Below are positions 25,367-33,730 of a DNA stretch of 59,008 nucleotides, piece by piece. The notes under the pieces are model-generated. The model was not told the DNA's origin, did not search any database, and was given only the letters and a program-made list of their open reading frames with translations. Positions within the stretch are counted from its first letter, which is position 1; each line of letters opens with the position of its first letter. The stretch spans positions 1 through 59,008 of the forward strand of contig CAYZRY010000004.1 in NCBI GenBank assembly GCA_964481005.1, read 5' to 3'. The DNA is from CAYZRY01 sp964481005 (lineage in GTDB: Bacteria; Bacillota_I; Bacilli_A; RF39; UBA660). A program made the translations under genes and the position numbers.

Positions 25367-25487
25367 ATTAAATCCTCCCTTCGCCTATATCTAGTATAGA
25401 CATGCTCCGTGTAAACACCCGATACTTGTTAACAACTTAACCTGGTGTATCAGCAACCTTACACATCTAAGCAGCCACACGACTACC
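25367..25487 (-). promoter_or_regulatory. 5' leader of the S10 operon
   Basis: About 120 transcribed bases between promoter and rpsJ with short hairpins (GTGTTTACAC and CTATACTAGATATAG close to the ribosome binding site AGGGAGG). It contains TGATACACCAGGTT (about 25438-25451), nearly the same as a stretch in the rpsL leader. Function of the leader is unknown. Confidence 0.45.
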
Positions 25488-25516
25488 ATTATATACTTTT
25501 GAAACCGCAAAAGCAA
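25488..25516 (-). promoter_or_regulatory. S10 operon promoter
   Basis: Minus-strand TTGCTT, 17-bp spacer, TATAAT, with an A/T-rich upstream stretch that could be an UP element. Drives about 28 genes. Confidence 0.75.
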
Positions 25517-25550
25517 GCTATTTTTCCAAAAAAATCTATTATTTTGCAAA

Positions 25551-25574
25551 GAAAAAGAAGAATTACTTTTCTTC
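25551..25574 (-). terminator. intrinsic terminator of ctpA
   Basis: Minus-strand GAAGAA-AAGTAA-TTCTTC then TTTTTC; the loop contains the ctpA stop codon. Confidence 0.6.
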
Positions 25575-26813
25575 TCTTGCTACATCTAGTGCTTTTTGTA
25601 ATTGATTGTCATCTTTTTCATCTAAAGTCTTATAGTAGTTATCATTCATAATTACTTCAAAGTTAGGCATAATTCCCTTTTCATTGATGACATTTCCTTT
25701 TGGTGTAAGCCACTCTTTAATAGTAAACTTGATCATCGAACCGCTGCGTAAATCACGAGCAGCTTGAACAGTTCCTTTACCGAAAGTTTTAACACCGACT
25801 GAAACTGCTTTATCATTTTCTTTAAGAGCTGCGACAAACACTTCTGATGCCGAAGCACTACCCTCGTTAGTTATAAATACAACTGGTAAGTCATACATTT
25901 TCTTTTCGGTAGACTTTGTTTTAGTTATTCCGCTTTTGGCTTTAAACTGGTGCATTATTTCACCTTTATCAAGGAACATCTCCGCCATTGCATCGACCAC
26001 TGTCAAATGTCCACCCGTATTGTTACGAAGATCAATAACTACTGATTCAACTTTATCTTCCTTGATATGTTTATCAATCATCTTCTTAAACTGTCCAGCT
26101 GTATTGGCTGCAAAAGTACTAACTCTTATGTAGGAAACATTCTTACCTTCTTCTTTGTAGACTCGTCCGCTTACCGAAGTAAGAGTAATGATATCCCTTG
26201 TAACAGTAAACTTCTTCTCATTACCATCTCGCTTAATAACGATATCAAACTTAGTTCCTTTTTTACCTCTGATGATATTTACGATATCCTGAAGCGTTCC
26301 GTCTTTAGCAAATTTATCATTTACCTTAACTATTTCATCTCCGGCTTTTATCCCAACTTTTTCAGCCGGACTACCCGCAAAGACATCAACAATCTTAATA
26401 ACTCTTTCTTCATTTGCTGAAACGGTTACTCCCATTCCAACAAACTGACCATCCATCTCATCATTGAAGCTCTGAGAATTGTCGCCACTCATATAAACTG
26501 AATATTTATCGCCGAGGAATTTAATCATTCCCTCGATACCAGCTTCAGCTAACTTCTTTGAATCGACTTCACCGTAATATTCATTTTTAACAGTTTCATA
26601 AACACTAATTAGTTCATTCAAATCATTATTTTTTAATACTATTTCTCTGCTTTTAGAAAAAGGTGATTTTAAATTGTTAGCAAAGCCACCAACAATTATT
26701 CCAAAGACCACCGTAACTAGCATTATTACTAATACTTCTAGTAGGGAAAAACTATATTTTTCAATACCTTGATCTTTAACTATTTTCTTTTTCTTAATTT
26801 CTTTTTTCTTCAT
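25563..26813 (-). CDS. ctpA: carboxy-terminal processing protease (S41, CtpA/CtpB type)
   Basis: 416 residues. One membrane anchor (21-43), a helical N-part, a PDZ domain (about 125-205) and the S41 tail-protease core with catalytic Ser319 (NEGSASASE) and Lys346 (FGKGTVQ). Cleaves the C-termini of exported proteins, and in bacilli can process signalling proteins. Complete, with no obvious substrate nearby. It lies between the lysine-rich membrane protein gene and the S10 promoter, and has its own likely -10 (TGTTAAAAT) 40 bases upstream. Confidence 0.94.
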   Translation of the reverse strand: MKKKEIKKKKIVKDQGIEKYSFSLLEVLVIMLVTVVFGIIVGGFANNLKSPFSKSREIVLKNNDLNELISVYETVKNEYYGEVDSKKLAEAGIEGMIKFLGDKYSVYMSGDNSQSFNDEMDGQFVGMGVTVSANEERVIKIVDVFAGSPAEKVGIKAGDEIVKVNDKFAKDGTLQDIVNIIRGKKGTKFDIVIKRDGNEKKFTVTRDIITLTSVSGRVYKEEGKNVSYIRVSTFAANTAGQFKKMIDKHIKEDKVESVVIDLRNNTGGHLTVVDAMAEMFLDKGEIMHQFKAKSGITKTKSTEKKMYDLPVVFITNEGSASASEVFVAALKENDKAVSVGVKTFGKGTVQAARDLRSGSMIKFTIKEWLTPKGNVINEKGIMPNFEVIMNDNYYKTLDEKDDNQLQKALDVAREEK

Positions 26814-26874
26814 CCAATCACATCCTATAATAAATATTTTAACACATATTTATAAATTAAAAACACTAAATGAA

Positions 26875-26896
26875 AAATAACTCAAAGAGTTATTTT
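26875..26896 (-). terminator. intrinsic terminator of the lysine-rich membrane protein gene
   Basis: Minus-strand AAATAACTC-TTT-GAGTTATTT then TTC; the first stem base belongs to the stop codon. Confidence 0.75.
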
Positions 26897-27686
26897 ACTT
26901 TACTATTACTTTTCCTTTTAAGAAGTCGATAACAGCTCTTTCATTATCATAATGTGTAACTACCACCTTATCCTTAATATGTAACATAGTAGTTTCTTTA
27001 ACTTTGAAATTATCTTTAGTATAAGATACTTCATCGCTAGCAACTATGCTACTGTTGAGAATATTTTTTAAATCTACTTCGAAGATCGGAGTTAACTTTT
27101 TACCACGATAATCTGCGACAATCGATTTTAGAAATCTAGAATCTTCACTATCCATATCATAGATTACTACAAAGTATTCAGCATCAGCTTTATCGAAAAT
27201 ACGCGAAGCTAATATTTCACTATTTTGAATTGTTTTAACTTCTTCTTCAATTTTAGGAGCTTTATCTCTTCTGACAAAGTTAGTTATCAAATAGACACTA
27301 GCTAGTATCGCTAAAACTATACCGACAATAATAACTAATTTTCTAATTAAGGCTGCGTCACCAGTCATCTCATTTGATGAGAATAATCTTTCTTTATTCT
27401 TCTTATCTGGTCGCATTGATTTAGTTGCTATCGGTTTTTCGCGCTTAACTTCTCTCTCAAGCTTTGCAGGTTCTTTTTTAATTTTTTCAACCTTTTCAAT
27501 AGGTTTTTTAATTTCTTGAGCAACTGATTCAATTTTTTTCTCATTCTTCTTTACTACCTTCTTAGGACTTGTCTTTTTAACCGTCTCTTGTTTCTTAGCA
27601 GTTACCTTCTTTGCAGTAGTTGTTTTTTTAGCAGTTGTTTTCTTTTTTGGAGTCGTCTTTTTCTTAGGACTCTTTTTATTTGCCAT
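26895..27686 (-). CDS. membrane protein with histone-H1-like lysine-rich tail and thioredoxin-like outer domain
   Basis: 263 residues. Residues 1-57 are repeats of Lys-Lys-x-Thr/Pro (SPKKKTTPKKKTTAKK...), like bacterial histone-H1-like tails; a charged linker leads to one membrane helix (about 114-137). Residues 160-263 look like a thioredoxin fold (EYFVVIYDMDSEDSRF, later ETTMLHIKDKVV and a final helix), but there is no CxxC and the cis-Pro is lost, so it is not a redox enzyme. Start at 27686 since GGGTGA stands just upstream. By the positive-inside rule the basic tail is cytoplasmic and could bind nucleic acid or ribosomes. Function unknown. Confidence 0.7.
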   Translation of the reverse strand: MANKKSPKKKTTPKKKTTAKKTTTAKKVTAKKQETVKKTSPKKVVKKNEKKIESVAQEIKKPIEKVEKIKKEPAKLEREVKREKPIATKSMRPDKKNKERLFSSNEMTGDAALIRKLVIIVGIVLAILASVYLITNFVRRDKAPKIEEEVKTIQNSEILASRIFDKADAEYFVVIYDMDSEDSRFLKSIVADYRGKKLTPIFEVDLKNILNSSIVASDEVSYTKDNFKVKETTMLHIKDKVVVTHYDNERAVIDFLKGKVIVK

Positions 27687-27703
27687 ATTAATCACCCAAT
27701 AAA

Positions 27704-27712
27704 ATTATAACA
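27704..27712 (-). promoter_or_regulatory. extended -10 promoter of the lysine-rich membrane protein gene
   Basis: Minus-strand TGTTATAAT, 18 bases before the ATG; weak -35. Confidence 0.55.
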
Positions 27713-27740
27713 TCTCACTTAGAAAAAGAAAAGTGCAATT

Positions 27741-27769
27741 AAAAAACCAGAAAATCATTCTGGTTTTTA
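27741..27769 (-). terminator. intrinsic terminator of cdaA-cdaR
   Basis: Minus-strand AAAAACCAGAA-TGATT-TTCTGG then TTTTTT, right after cdaR. Confidence 0.85.
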
Positions 27770-27771
27770 TC

Positions 27772-29115
27772 TTATTGAGTTATTCGAACCTTAACTTTTT
27801 TGACACGTGGTGTGTAAGATGCTCTGGCATCTGTTCCCGTGACCGTTACTTCGACCTCGTGTTCACCAGGTCCAAGACCACTTAGGTCAACTGTAGCTTT
27901 GATCATCGAATTATCAATCGGAGCAATTACTTCCTGACTTCCCTTGACAATAACGGTAATCAAGCTCGATCCAGCATCTAGCGCCTGAGCTTTATATGCT
28001 GCATTAAGATTACTGATATTAACTGAAACACCAGTTACTTCTTTACTAGATACTTCACCGACCGTTAAGTTAACTCTGATAATCTTTTCACTAATTGATC
28101 TGACACCAGTTGGCTTACTTAGGTTAATTGTATATTCTTTATCTTTGTCGACTCCAGATATATCAATTTGTACCGGTAAGTAAGAAATCTTTTCAAGCGC
28201 ATCACGAGCTCCGAATAAAGTTACCTTAGTAATATTAGAGTCAAGTGATTTGATAGACTTACCATTTAATTCACCCTCAGTAATAATTCTGATTGGTACT
28301 TCTTTCGATGGTGAAGTTATATCTAAGGTTGCCTCGACTTTATCGGCCACTATTTCGACATTGATTGGTCTTCCATCTTTATCGTAGGCAACAAGTTTTA
28401 AATCACTCAGTGTTGCTACTCCGACTTTAGGATCAACTAAATTATCGAGATCTACTAGTGCTTTGACAGTTGCAACATTCTCAAGTTTATGAGCTGCACC
28501 TTTGATAATGACACTGTCGATATTAAGTTTGACGTTTTCAATATTTAACGTTTCGTTTAGTTTTTCTTTGTGAACGATATCAGCCGTTAATTCTCTAACT
28601 TCAGACATCTTCTTATATATGACAATCGTAACAGTAGACGGATCAAGTTTATACTGAACCGCTGTTACAGAATGTTTATACTTCATTGAAACTTTGTGTG
28701 TACCAGGCTTTAAATCCTGAAGATCGACACTGACTCCTGAAGCTGGATACTGTTTAGCTAGATATACATCCCACGTTTTACCAATTAAGGTTACATCTAC
28801 TGTCTCAGGCAATCCTTCGACTACATATGACTCTTCATTGTAAATTGCTTTGACTGGTTGACCGTACAATACCTCGGCATTATTAGCAATAAGTCTGTTC
28901 GATCTTCCATCGATAAGGAAAAAAGTTAATAGAGCAAAAATTAGTGAAATGACAACTAAAGATTGTCTATTGCTAATTATCTTTTCAAATGTCTTTGCAT
29001 TTCCCGTAAAGAAATCGATGATAATGATAAATAACTTAGTAATAGGTGTTATCAGCCAACGATCGAAAAAACTTGCTATTTTAGCGATTATTCCGCGATT
29101 ACTTATTTTCTTCAT
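27772..29115 (-). CDS. cdaR: CdaR/YbbR-domain regulator of diadenylate cyclase
   Basis: 447 residues. A membrane helix near residues 50-68 (LVVISLIFALLTFFLID) is followed by about four YbbR repeats outside the cell, each starting with patterns such as VEGLPETVDVTLIG and ending VxVxI. In Firmicutes CdaR binds CdaA through its membrane part and changes c-di-AMP output. Overlaps the end of cdaA by 17 bp. The usual third gene, glmM, is not downstream here. Confidence 0.92.
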   Translation of the reverse strand: MKKISNRGIIAKIASFFDRWLITPITKLFIIIIDFFTGNAKTFEKIISNRQSLVVISLIFALLTFFLIDGRSNRLIANNAEVLYGQPVKAIYNEESYVVEGLPETVDVTLIGKTWDVYLAKQYPASGVSVDLQDLKPGTHKVSMKYKHSVTAVQYKLDPSTVTIVIYKKMSEVRELTADIVHKEKLNETLNIENVKLNIDSVIIKGAAHKLENVATVKALVDLDNLVDPKVGVATLSDLKLVAYDKDGRPINVEIVADKVEATLDITSPSKEVPIRIITEGELNGKSIKSLDSNITKVTLFGARDALEKISYLPVQIDISGVDKDKEYTINLSKPTGVRSISEKIIRVNLTVGEVSSKEVTGVSVNISNLNAAYKAQALDAGSSLITVIVKGSQEVIAPIDNSMIKATVDLSGLGPGEHEVEVTVTGTDARASYTPRVKKVKVRITQ

Positions 29116-29932
29116 AAATCTCTTCCTCGCTTATTTCTTCTTCATCTATTTCTGACTCGACCTTCGGTCTAAGTTCTTCGATTAATGTAATTCGAACATC
29201 ATCAATCGAGAGGTTATAGTATAACTCTCCCTTAATTGCAATCGATAATCTTCCTGTTTCTTCAGAAACTACCAAAGCGATACAATCGGTCTGTTCGGAA
29301 ATTCCGATAGCAGCTCTATGTCTAGTTCCAAGTCTACGAGTAGTCTTAACGTTGTTACTTGTTGGAAAAACTGCCCCAGCACTACTGATCTTTTCACCTT
29401 GGATAATAACTCCTCCATCGTGAAGTGGGTTATTTGGGAAAAAGATTGAATAAAGTAATTCACTGGATAAGTCTCCATAGATCTTTTTACTCTTTTCAAT
29501 ATAATCACTTAGACTTACATCACGTTCAACAACGATTAGTGCTCCGATGTGATTCTTGCGAAGTTGTTCCATCGCAGCTACTACTTCGTAAACTAAACGT
29601 TCGCGTTCATCAACCGTTAAAACTTTATGTCTACCAAGTAACTGATTTCGACCAAGTTGCTCTAAAATACCACGAATTTCTGGTTGAAAAACAATTATTA
29701 AAGCTAGAGGCCCCCACATGATTAAATATTCAAGTAAGAGTCCAATTGTTACAAAATTGAATGTATCTGCCGCTATTTTAAGAACTGCAACGATAATTAC
29801 ACCCTTAAAAATAAGCGTTAGCTTAACATTATTTTTAATACTCTTTAATATATAGTAAAAAATTAGCCACACTAAAAGTATGTCTACGGTTTTATTTAAA
29901 ATATTGATTAAACTGTCTATTGTTATGTTCAT
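29099..29932 (-). CDS. cdaA: diadenylate cyclase CdaA
   Basis: 277 residues. Three membrane helices in the first ~85 residues, then a DAC domain that joins two ATP into cyclic di-AMP. The RHR motif is at 204-206 (GTRHRAAIG). The DGA motif reads Asp172-Gly-Gly174 (LHDGGVI) with Ala changed to Gly; the metal/catalytic Asp is kept. The acidic C-tail is short. First gene of the pair with cdaR, with its own good promoter. Confidence 0.95.
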   Translation of the reverse strand: MNITIDSLINILNKTVDILLVWLIFYYILKSIKNNVKLTLIFKGVIIVAVLKIAADTFNFVTIGLLLEYLIMWGPLALIIVFQPEIRGILEQLGRNQLLGRHKVLTVDERERLVYEVVAAMEQLRKNHIGALIVVERDVSLSDYIEKSKKIYGDLSSELLYSIFFPNNPLHDGGVIIQGEKISSAGAVFPTSNNVKTTRRLGTRHRAAIGISEQTDCIALVVSEETGRLSIAIKGELYYNLSIDDVRITLIEELRPKVESEIDEEEISEEEIYEENK

Positions 29933-29955
29933 TTAACATCCTCCATAGATAAACT

Positions 29956-29984
29956 ATTATACATATATTTATCTTTTTAGTAAA
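29956..29984 (-). promoter_or_regulatory. cdaA-cdaR promoter
   Basis: Minus-strand TTTACT, 17-bp spacer ending in TG, TATAAT; 24 bases before the ATG, with TGGAGG between. Confidence 0.75.
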
Positions 29985-29985
29985 G

Positions 29986-30462
29986 CTACTCAATTACTAA
30001 TACATTATCTTTTGGTTTTTCACCAACTTCAGGGTTAGTTACCTCTGTTACAACTGGCGCAGGCGCCGGAGCTACAACTGGAGCAACCGGTGCTGCCTGA
30101 TTTGCTTGCATCTCGCTATCTGCTGTCAGCGATGTTGGCATCGCCGCCAAAGTACTAGATATCTGTCTAGTTGGATTCTTAATCGCATCTTGTGGCTCGA
30201 CAACTGGTCCTTGCTTCAAAGTCGGATCGATAGCTACATTAGCCTTCTTAAACTCCGCTTCTTTAGCCATTGCTTCACCAGCTTTTTTACCCTCTTCTTC
30301 AGCCTTACGTTCACGACGAATACGATGAATCTCACTTCTTCTTTTAATCTCTAGTTCACCGATAATTCCAACTAAAGCAAAAATAATAATTAAAACTAAA
30401 ATTATATAAAAAATATAATATTTTCCAACTATGTCATATTTTAGGTAATCAATTATAAACAT
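29986..30462 (-). CDS. small membrane protein with Ala/Pro-rich cytoplasmic tail, unknown
   Basis: 158 residues. One membrane helix (about 15-36), then a basic and Glu-rich likely coiled coil (KRRSEIHRIRRERKAEEEGKK, 40-70), then a tail with Ala-Pro-Val repeats (about 120-140) and an acidic end. No known family seen. It lies immediately ahead of the cdaA promoter, has its own promoter, and no terminator separates it from cdaA, so some read-through into cdaA-cdaR is likely. Confidence 0.65.
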   Translation of the reverse strand: MFIIDYLKYDIVGKYYIFYIILVLIIIFALVGIIGELEIKRRSEIHRIRRERKAEEEGKKAGEAMAKEAEFKKANVAIDPTLKQGPVVEPQDAIKNPTRQISSTLAAMPTSLTADSEMQANQAAPVAPVVAPAPAPVVTEVTNPEVGEKPKDNVLVIE

Positions 30463-30483
30463 ATATACCTCTATTCTAATAAT

Positions 30484-30512
30484 AGGATAACATTTTAGCT
30501 GTTTTTTATCAA
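30484..30512 (-). promoter_or_regulatory. promoter of the small Ala/Pro-rich membrane protein gene
   Basis: Minus-strand TTGATA, 17-bp spacer ending TGT, TATCCT. Divergent from the plus-strand promoter at 30569. Confidence 0.55.
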
Positions 30513-30568
30513 TAATTTTGACCCCGAAATATTCAATATTTTATTTGCTATTACATAATAAGTTTTTT

Positions 30569-30577
30569 TGATATAAT
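30569..30577 (+). promoter_or_regulatory. extended -10 promoter of the DHHW-MBOAT operon
   Basis: TGATATAAT, 15 bases before the ATG at 30593, which leaves a very short leader; weak -35. Confidence 0.5.
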
Positions 30578-30592
30578 TTATATGGTGATTAT

Positions 30593-31807
30593 ATGAAAAA
30601 GAACAATTTATTTATCGTTTCAGTTTTTATAGGAATAATTATGCTATCGATGATAGCTCTTCCCATTAAGCATTTATCAATAAAGATGGGATGGACCAAT
30701 TTAGTACTAGATGGTAACTGGAAAAGTCAAATTCCTGTAAAGGGAAACTTTATCAAAAGACTTGGGTCAAAGCTAGAGAATATTAAAATATCTGTCGAGA
30801 ATAGGACTAATAACTACTTTCCTTTTTATGAGCAGCTAAATGCTAGCTATCATCACAGTAATAGAGCCTTAAACTCACTAATTTATAAAGAGCTTATACC
30901 AAGTGGTACTAATACTGATTTAGAGTACACCTTGAAAAAGGGAGATGCATACTACATCAATTCATCGATGGCAAGTAGCAAAATCGAAGAAAGAGTAGAA
31001 AAACATGCTGAGCTCTACAACCAAATAAATAAAATAAAACCAGTATATATTTATTTGCCACATCGTTTTGAATTCCAAGAAAGTATTGCTAATAACGATT
31101 ATCGCAACATGTATGATTACGTTAAACTATTCAAAGATAAGTTAGATAAAAGTATCAAGACTGGCGAACTTAAAGTAAACAGTTTAGAAGAGTACAATCA
31201 AATGTTTTTCAAAACTGATCATCACTGGACTTGTGAAGGAGCAAGCAAAGCCTATAAAGAAATAATGGATATGCTTGGCAATTCTTCAAATAAAGTCTAT
31301 AACTGTGAAAAAGTAGATGGCAAATATTTAGGAAGTTTTGCCAATCGCTTTAAAGATCAAAGTGGTTTCGATGAGTTTTCTTATTTAAAAACAAACTTTA
31401 AATATGATTTAGATTATCGTTTGATGATAAATGATAAAATGCCAGATGAAAAATACAAACCTAAAGTATTAGATGCCAAAAAGAGAGATGTTAATCCATT
31501 TTATGACTACTATATAGGATTCTATTATGGCTTTTATGGAAGAGTTGTCTATAACTTTAACAATGATAATGAAAAGTTATTAATCATTGCCGATTCATAT
31601 TCTTGGGCAATCGATGACTTAATTGCTTCATCATTTAGTGAAACACACATAATTAATTTAATGTTCGATGAATACCAAGATGGCAAATTCAATTACAAGG
31701 ATTACATTCGAAGACACAATATCGATAAAGTGCTTATACTACAGGAGACACCAACAACCATGTACGATGTCTTTGATCACGGAATATTAACAAAGGTGGT
31801 GAAATAA
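30593..31807 (+). CDS. DHHW-family (AlgX/AlgJ-like) acyltransferase/esterase
   Basis: 404 residues. An N-terminal membrane anchor (about 6-26) holds a large outer domain. The name-giving Asp209-His-His-Trp212 motif is followed by a likely SGNH nucleophile Ser335 in IADSYSW, so the Ser-His-Asp set of the AlgX/DltD-like fold is plausible. Proteins of this type take acyl groups passed across the membrane by an MBOAT protein and place them on surface polysaccharide. The next gene is exactly such an MBOAT, and they share a TAATG junction (one-base overlap). The polymer is not identifiable from the window. Confidence 0.85.
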   Translation: MKKNNLFIVSVFIGIIMLSMIALPIKHLSIKMGWTNLVLDGNWKSQIPVKGNFIKRLGSKLENIKISVENRTNNYFPFYEQLNASYHHSNRALNSLIYKELIPSGTNTDLEYTLKKGDAYYINSSMASSKIEERVEKHAELYNQINKIKPVYIYLPHRFEFQESIANNDYRNMYDYVKLFKDKLDKSIKTGELKVNSLEEYNQMFFKTDHHWTCEGASKAYKEIMDMLGNSSNKVYNCEKVDGKYLGSFANRFKDQSGFDEFSYLKTNFKYDLDYRLMINDKMPDEKYKPKVLDAKKRDVNPFYDYYIGFYYGFYGRVVYNFNNDNEKLLIIADSYSWAIDDLIASSFSETHIINLMFDEYQDGKFNYKDYIRRHNIDKVLILQETPTTMYDVFDHGILTKVVK

Positions 31808-33201
31808 TGTTATTCTCAAATTTAGTATTTTTAACAGTTTTCTTACCACTATTCTTTATTACTTATTTCGTAATTAAGAATCGTACTTATCGTAACTTTG
31901 TCCTCTTGATGTTCTCGCTTGTATTCTACGCATGGGGAGAACCAATATACATATTATTGATGCTTTTCTCGATAATAATTAATTATCTATTCGCAATTGA
32001 AATAGATAAGAGAAAAGATAAAAAACGAAAAAATGTCTTTATTTTAGCTATTGCAATAAATATATTACTACTTGTAATATTTAAATATTTAGGATGGTTA
32101 ACTGAAACAATCAATGTCATACCAAGTATAAATTTACCAATATTAAAACTATCATTACCAATAGGAATTAGTTTTTACACTTTTCAGATTATGTCTTATG
32201 TCATAAGTGTCTATCAAAGGAATGTAAAAGTTCAAAAGAATATAATTTTCCTCGGATGCTACGTAGTTGCTTTTCCACAATTGATTGCTGGACCTATCGT
32301 CAGATATGAAACTGTTGCCAAAGAGTTAAATGATCGAAAAGAAAATTTACATGACTTTGCCGAAGGTACAAGAAGATTCATCGTTGGTCTTGCTAAAAAA
32401 GTTATCGTTGCCGATAACCTTGCCTACATGACTGATACAATCTTTGCTGGTAGTTTTACTGACTATGGAGCAATTGGAGCATGGCTTGGAATGATTGCAT
32501 ATACTCTGCAGATCTACTACGACTTTTCAGCTTACAGTGATATGGCAATAGGAATGGGAAGAATGCTAGGTTTCTACTATTTAGAAAACTTCAATTACCC
32601 ATACATCGCTAAGTCAATTACTGACTTCTGGCGTAGATGGCATATTTCACTATCTAGTTTCTTTAGAGATTATGTCTACATACCACTAGGTGGTAATCGC
32701 AAGAAACAGCTTCGCAATATCCTAATCGTTTGGTTACTAACTGGACTTTGGCATGGAGCTGCTTGGAACTTCCTCATCTGGGGACTATACTTTGGAATAT
32801 TACTAGTGCTTGAAAAATTTGTTTGGGGTAAGGCCCTTGCTAAACTGCCCGCTCCAATCCAAAATATTTATACACTCTTTCTCGTTATCATTTCTTGGGT
32901 AATCTTCCGCAGTAATGGAATGAGTGAAACATTCGAGATATTAAAATCGATGTTTTTCCTAAATGGACTTGGAAGCTTCGAATATTTAAAATACATCCAG
33001 GTACTACAGTTTAGACATATAATTATAACTATTCTAGCGATCATCTTTGCTTATCCTTTATATATAAACTTTCAAAAGAAAATTGAAAAGAATCACAAAC
33101 TAACATTAGCCCTAGATATATTCTTAGTTATATTATTCCTAGTAACGCTAGTCTTTATACTTTCTAGCAGTTACAGTCCGTTTATCTACTTTAGATTTTA
33201 A
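31807..33201 (+). CDS. MBOAT O-acyltransferase (AlgI/PatA/DltB-like)
   Basis: 464 residues, about ten membrane helices. The MBOAT histidines are His316 (LTGLWHGAAWN) and His279 (FWRRWHISL), with the AlgI signature FRDYVYIPLGGNR between them and FPQLIAGPIVRY further up. It would pass acyl (usually acetyl) groups from inside the cell to the outer face for the DHHW partner. Closer to the AlgI type than to DltB; no dltA or dltC lies nearby, so D-alanylation is less likely than O-acetylation. Confidence 0.9.
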   Translation: MLFSNLVFLTVFLPLFFITYFVIKNRTYRNFVLLMFSLVFYAWGEPIYILLMLFSIIINYLFAIEIDKRKDKKRKNVFILAIAINILLLVIFKYLGWLTETINVIPSINLPILKLSLPIGISFYTFQIMSYVISVYQRNVKVQKNIIFLGCYVVAFPQLIAGPIVRYETVAKELNDRKENLHDFAEGTRRFIVGLAKKVIVADNLAYMTDTIFAGSFTDYGAIGAWLGMIAYTLQIYYDFSAYSDMAIGMGRMLGFYYLENFNYPYIAKSITDFWRRWHISLSSFFRDYVYIPLGGNRKKQLRNILIVWLLTGLWHGAAWNFLIWGLYFGILLVLEKFVWGKALAKLPAPIQNIYTLFLVIISWVIFRSNGMSETFEILKSMFFLNGLGSFEYLKYIQVLQFRHIIITILAIIFAYPLYINFQKKIEKNHKLTLALDIFLVILFLVTLVFILSSSYSPFIYFRF

Positions 33202-33222
33202 AAGACGCTTAGCGTCTTTTTT
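33199..33222 (+). terminator. intrinsic terminator of the DHHW-MBOAT operon
   Basis: AAAAGACGC-TTA-GCGTCTTTTTT starting at the MBOAT stop codon. Confidence 0.88.
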
Positions 33223-33228
33223 AAATAA

Positions 33229-33252
33229 AAAAAGATATCTTAGATATCTTTT
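33229..33252 (-). terminator. intrinsic terminator of the Nudix gene
   Basis: Minus-strand AAAAGATATC-TAA-GATATCTTTTTTT. The loop TAA is the Nudix stop codon. It lies back to back with the plus-strand terminator. Confidence 0.8.
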
Positions 33253-33635
33253 AGTTTGTTTTTCAATTTGTCAGATAACTCTTCGAAGTCTTTGGCTACC
33301 CAGCGATATTCACTGTGCTCATCACTAAGTGTGACAGCAAAGTCGTTTTTATTAACATCGATAACGAAATCAAGTTCAACAACATATAACTTAGCATCGT
33401 AATTATCTTTAAGCTCATCAGTAAATCCTTCGATTTTAGCATCGAACTTTTGATTGAAACCTATTTCTTCACGAAGTTCTCTTTTTAGAGCATCACCAAT
33501 TGTCTCAGAATCCTCCAGATGTCCACCAGGAAATTCCCATGTACCTGGATAGAGTTCATCTTTACTTTTTCTTTTGACAACTAGGAATAAATCTTCATCT
33601 CTAAGTATTCCTGTAATAATTATTTTTCTATTCAT
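33240..33635 (-). CDS. Nudix hydrolase (MutT type)
   Basis: 131 residues. A complete Nudix box spans 38-60: Gly38, Glu44, then REL-REE-IGF (52-60). The PGTWEFPGGHLE start of the box is like MutT/8-oxo-dGTPase and CTP-pyrophosphohydrolase (NudG) members. Probable role is removal of damaged or surplus nucleotides, but substrate cannot be told from sequence. It follows tRNA-Thr by about 20 bases and may share its transcript. Confidence 0.9.
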   Translation of the reverse strand: MNRKIIITGILRDEDLFLVVKRKSKDELYPGTWEFPGGHLEDSETIGDALKRELREEIGFNQKFDAKIEGFTDELKDNYDAKLYVVELDFVIDVNKNDFAVTLSDEHSEYRWVAKDFEELSDKLKNKLKDI

Positions 33636-33654
33636 AATTTCCTCATTTCTTTTA

Positions 33655-33730
33655 TGGTGCTGAAAAGGGGGATTGAACCTCTGACCTATCGCTTACGAGG
33701 CGATTGCTCTACCGACTGAGCTATTTCAGC
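33655..33730 (-). tRNA. trnT: tRNA-Thr (CGT)
   Basis: Complete cloverleaf on the minus strand: acceptor GCTGAAA/TTTCAGC, D-arm TAGCTCAGTCGGTAGAGCA, anticodon stem ATCGC/GCGAT with loop CTCGTAA (anticodon CGT, codon ACG), T-arm AGAGG-TTCAATC-CCCCT, discriminator A and an encoded CCA (33655-33657). It starts 11 bases after the stop of the Ig-like protein gene. Confidence 0.93.

Noticed and set aside
30593..33201. dlt operon for teichoic acid D-alanylation
   Set aside because: No dltA or dltC; the first protein has the DHHW motif and the MBOAT looks like AlgI.
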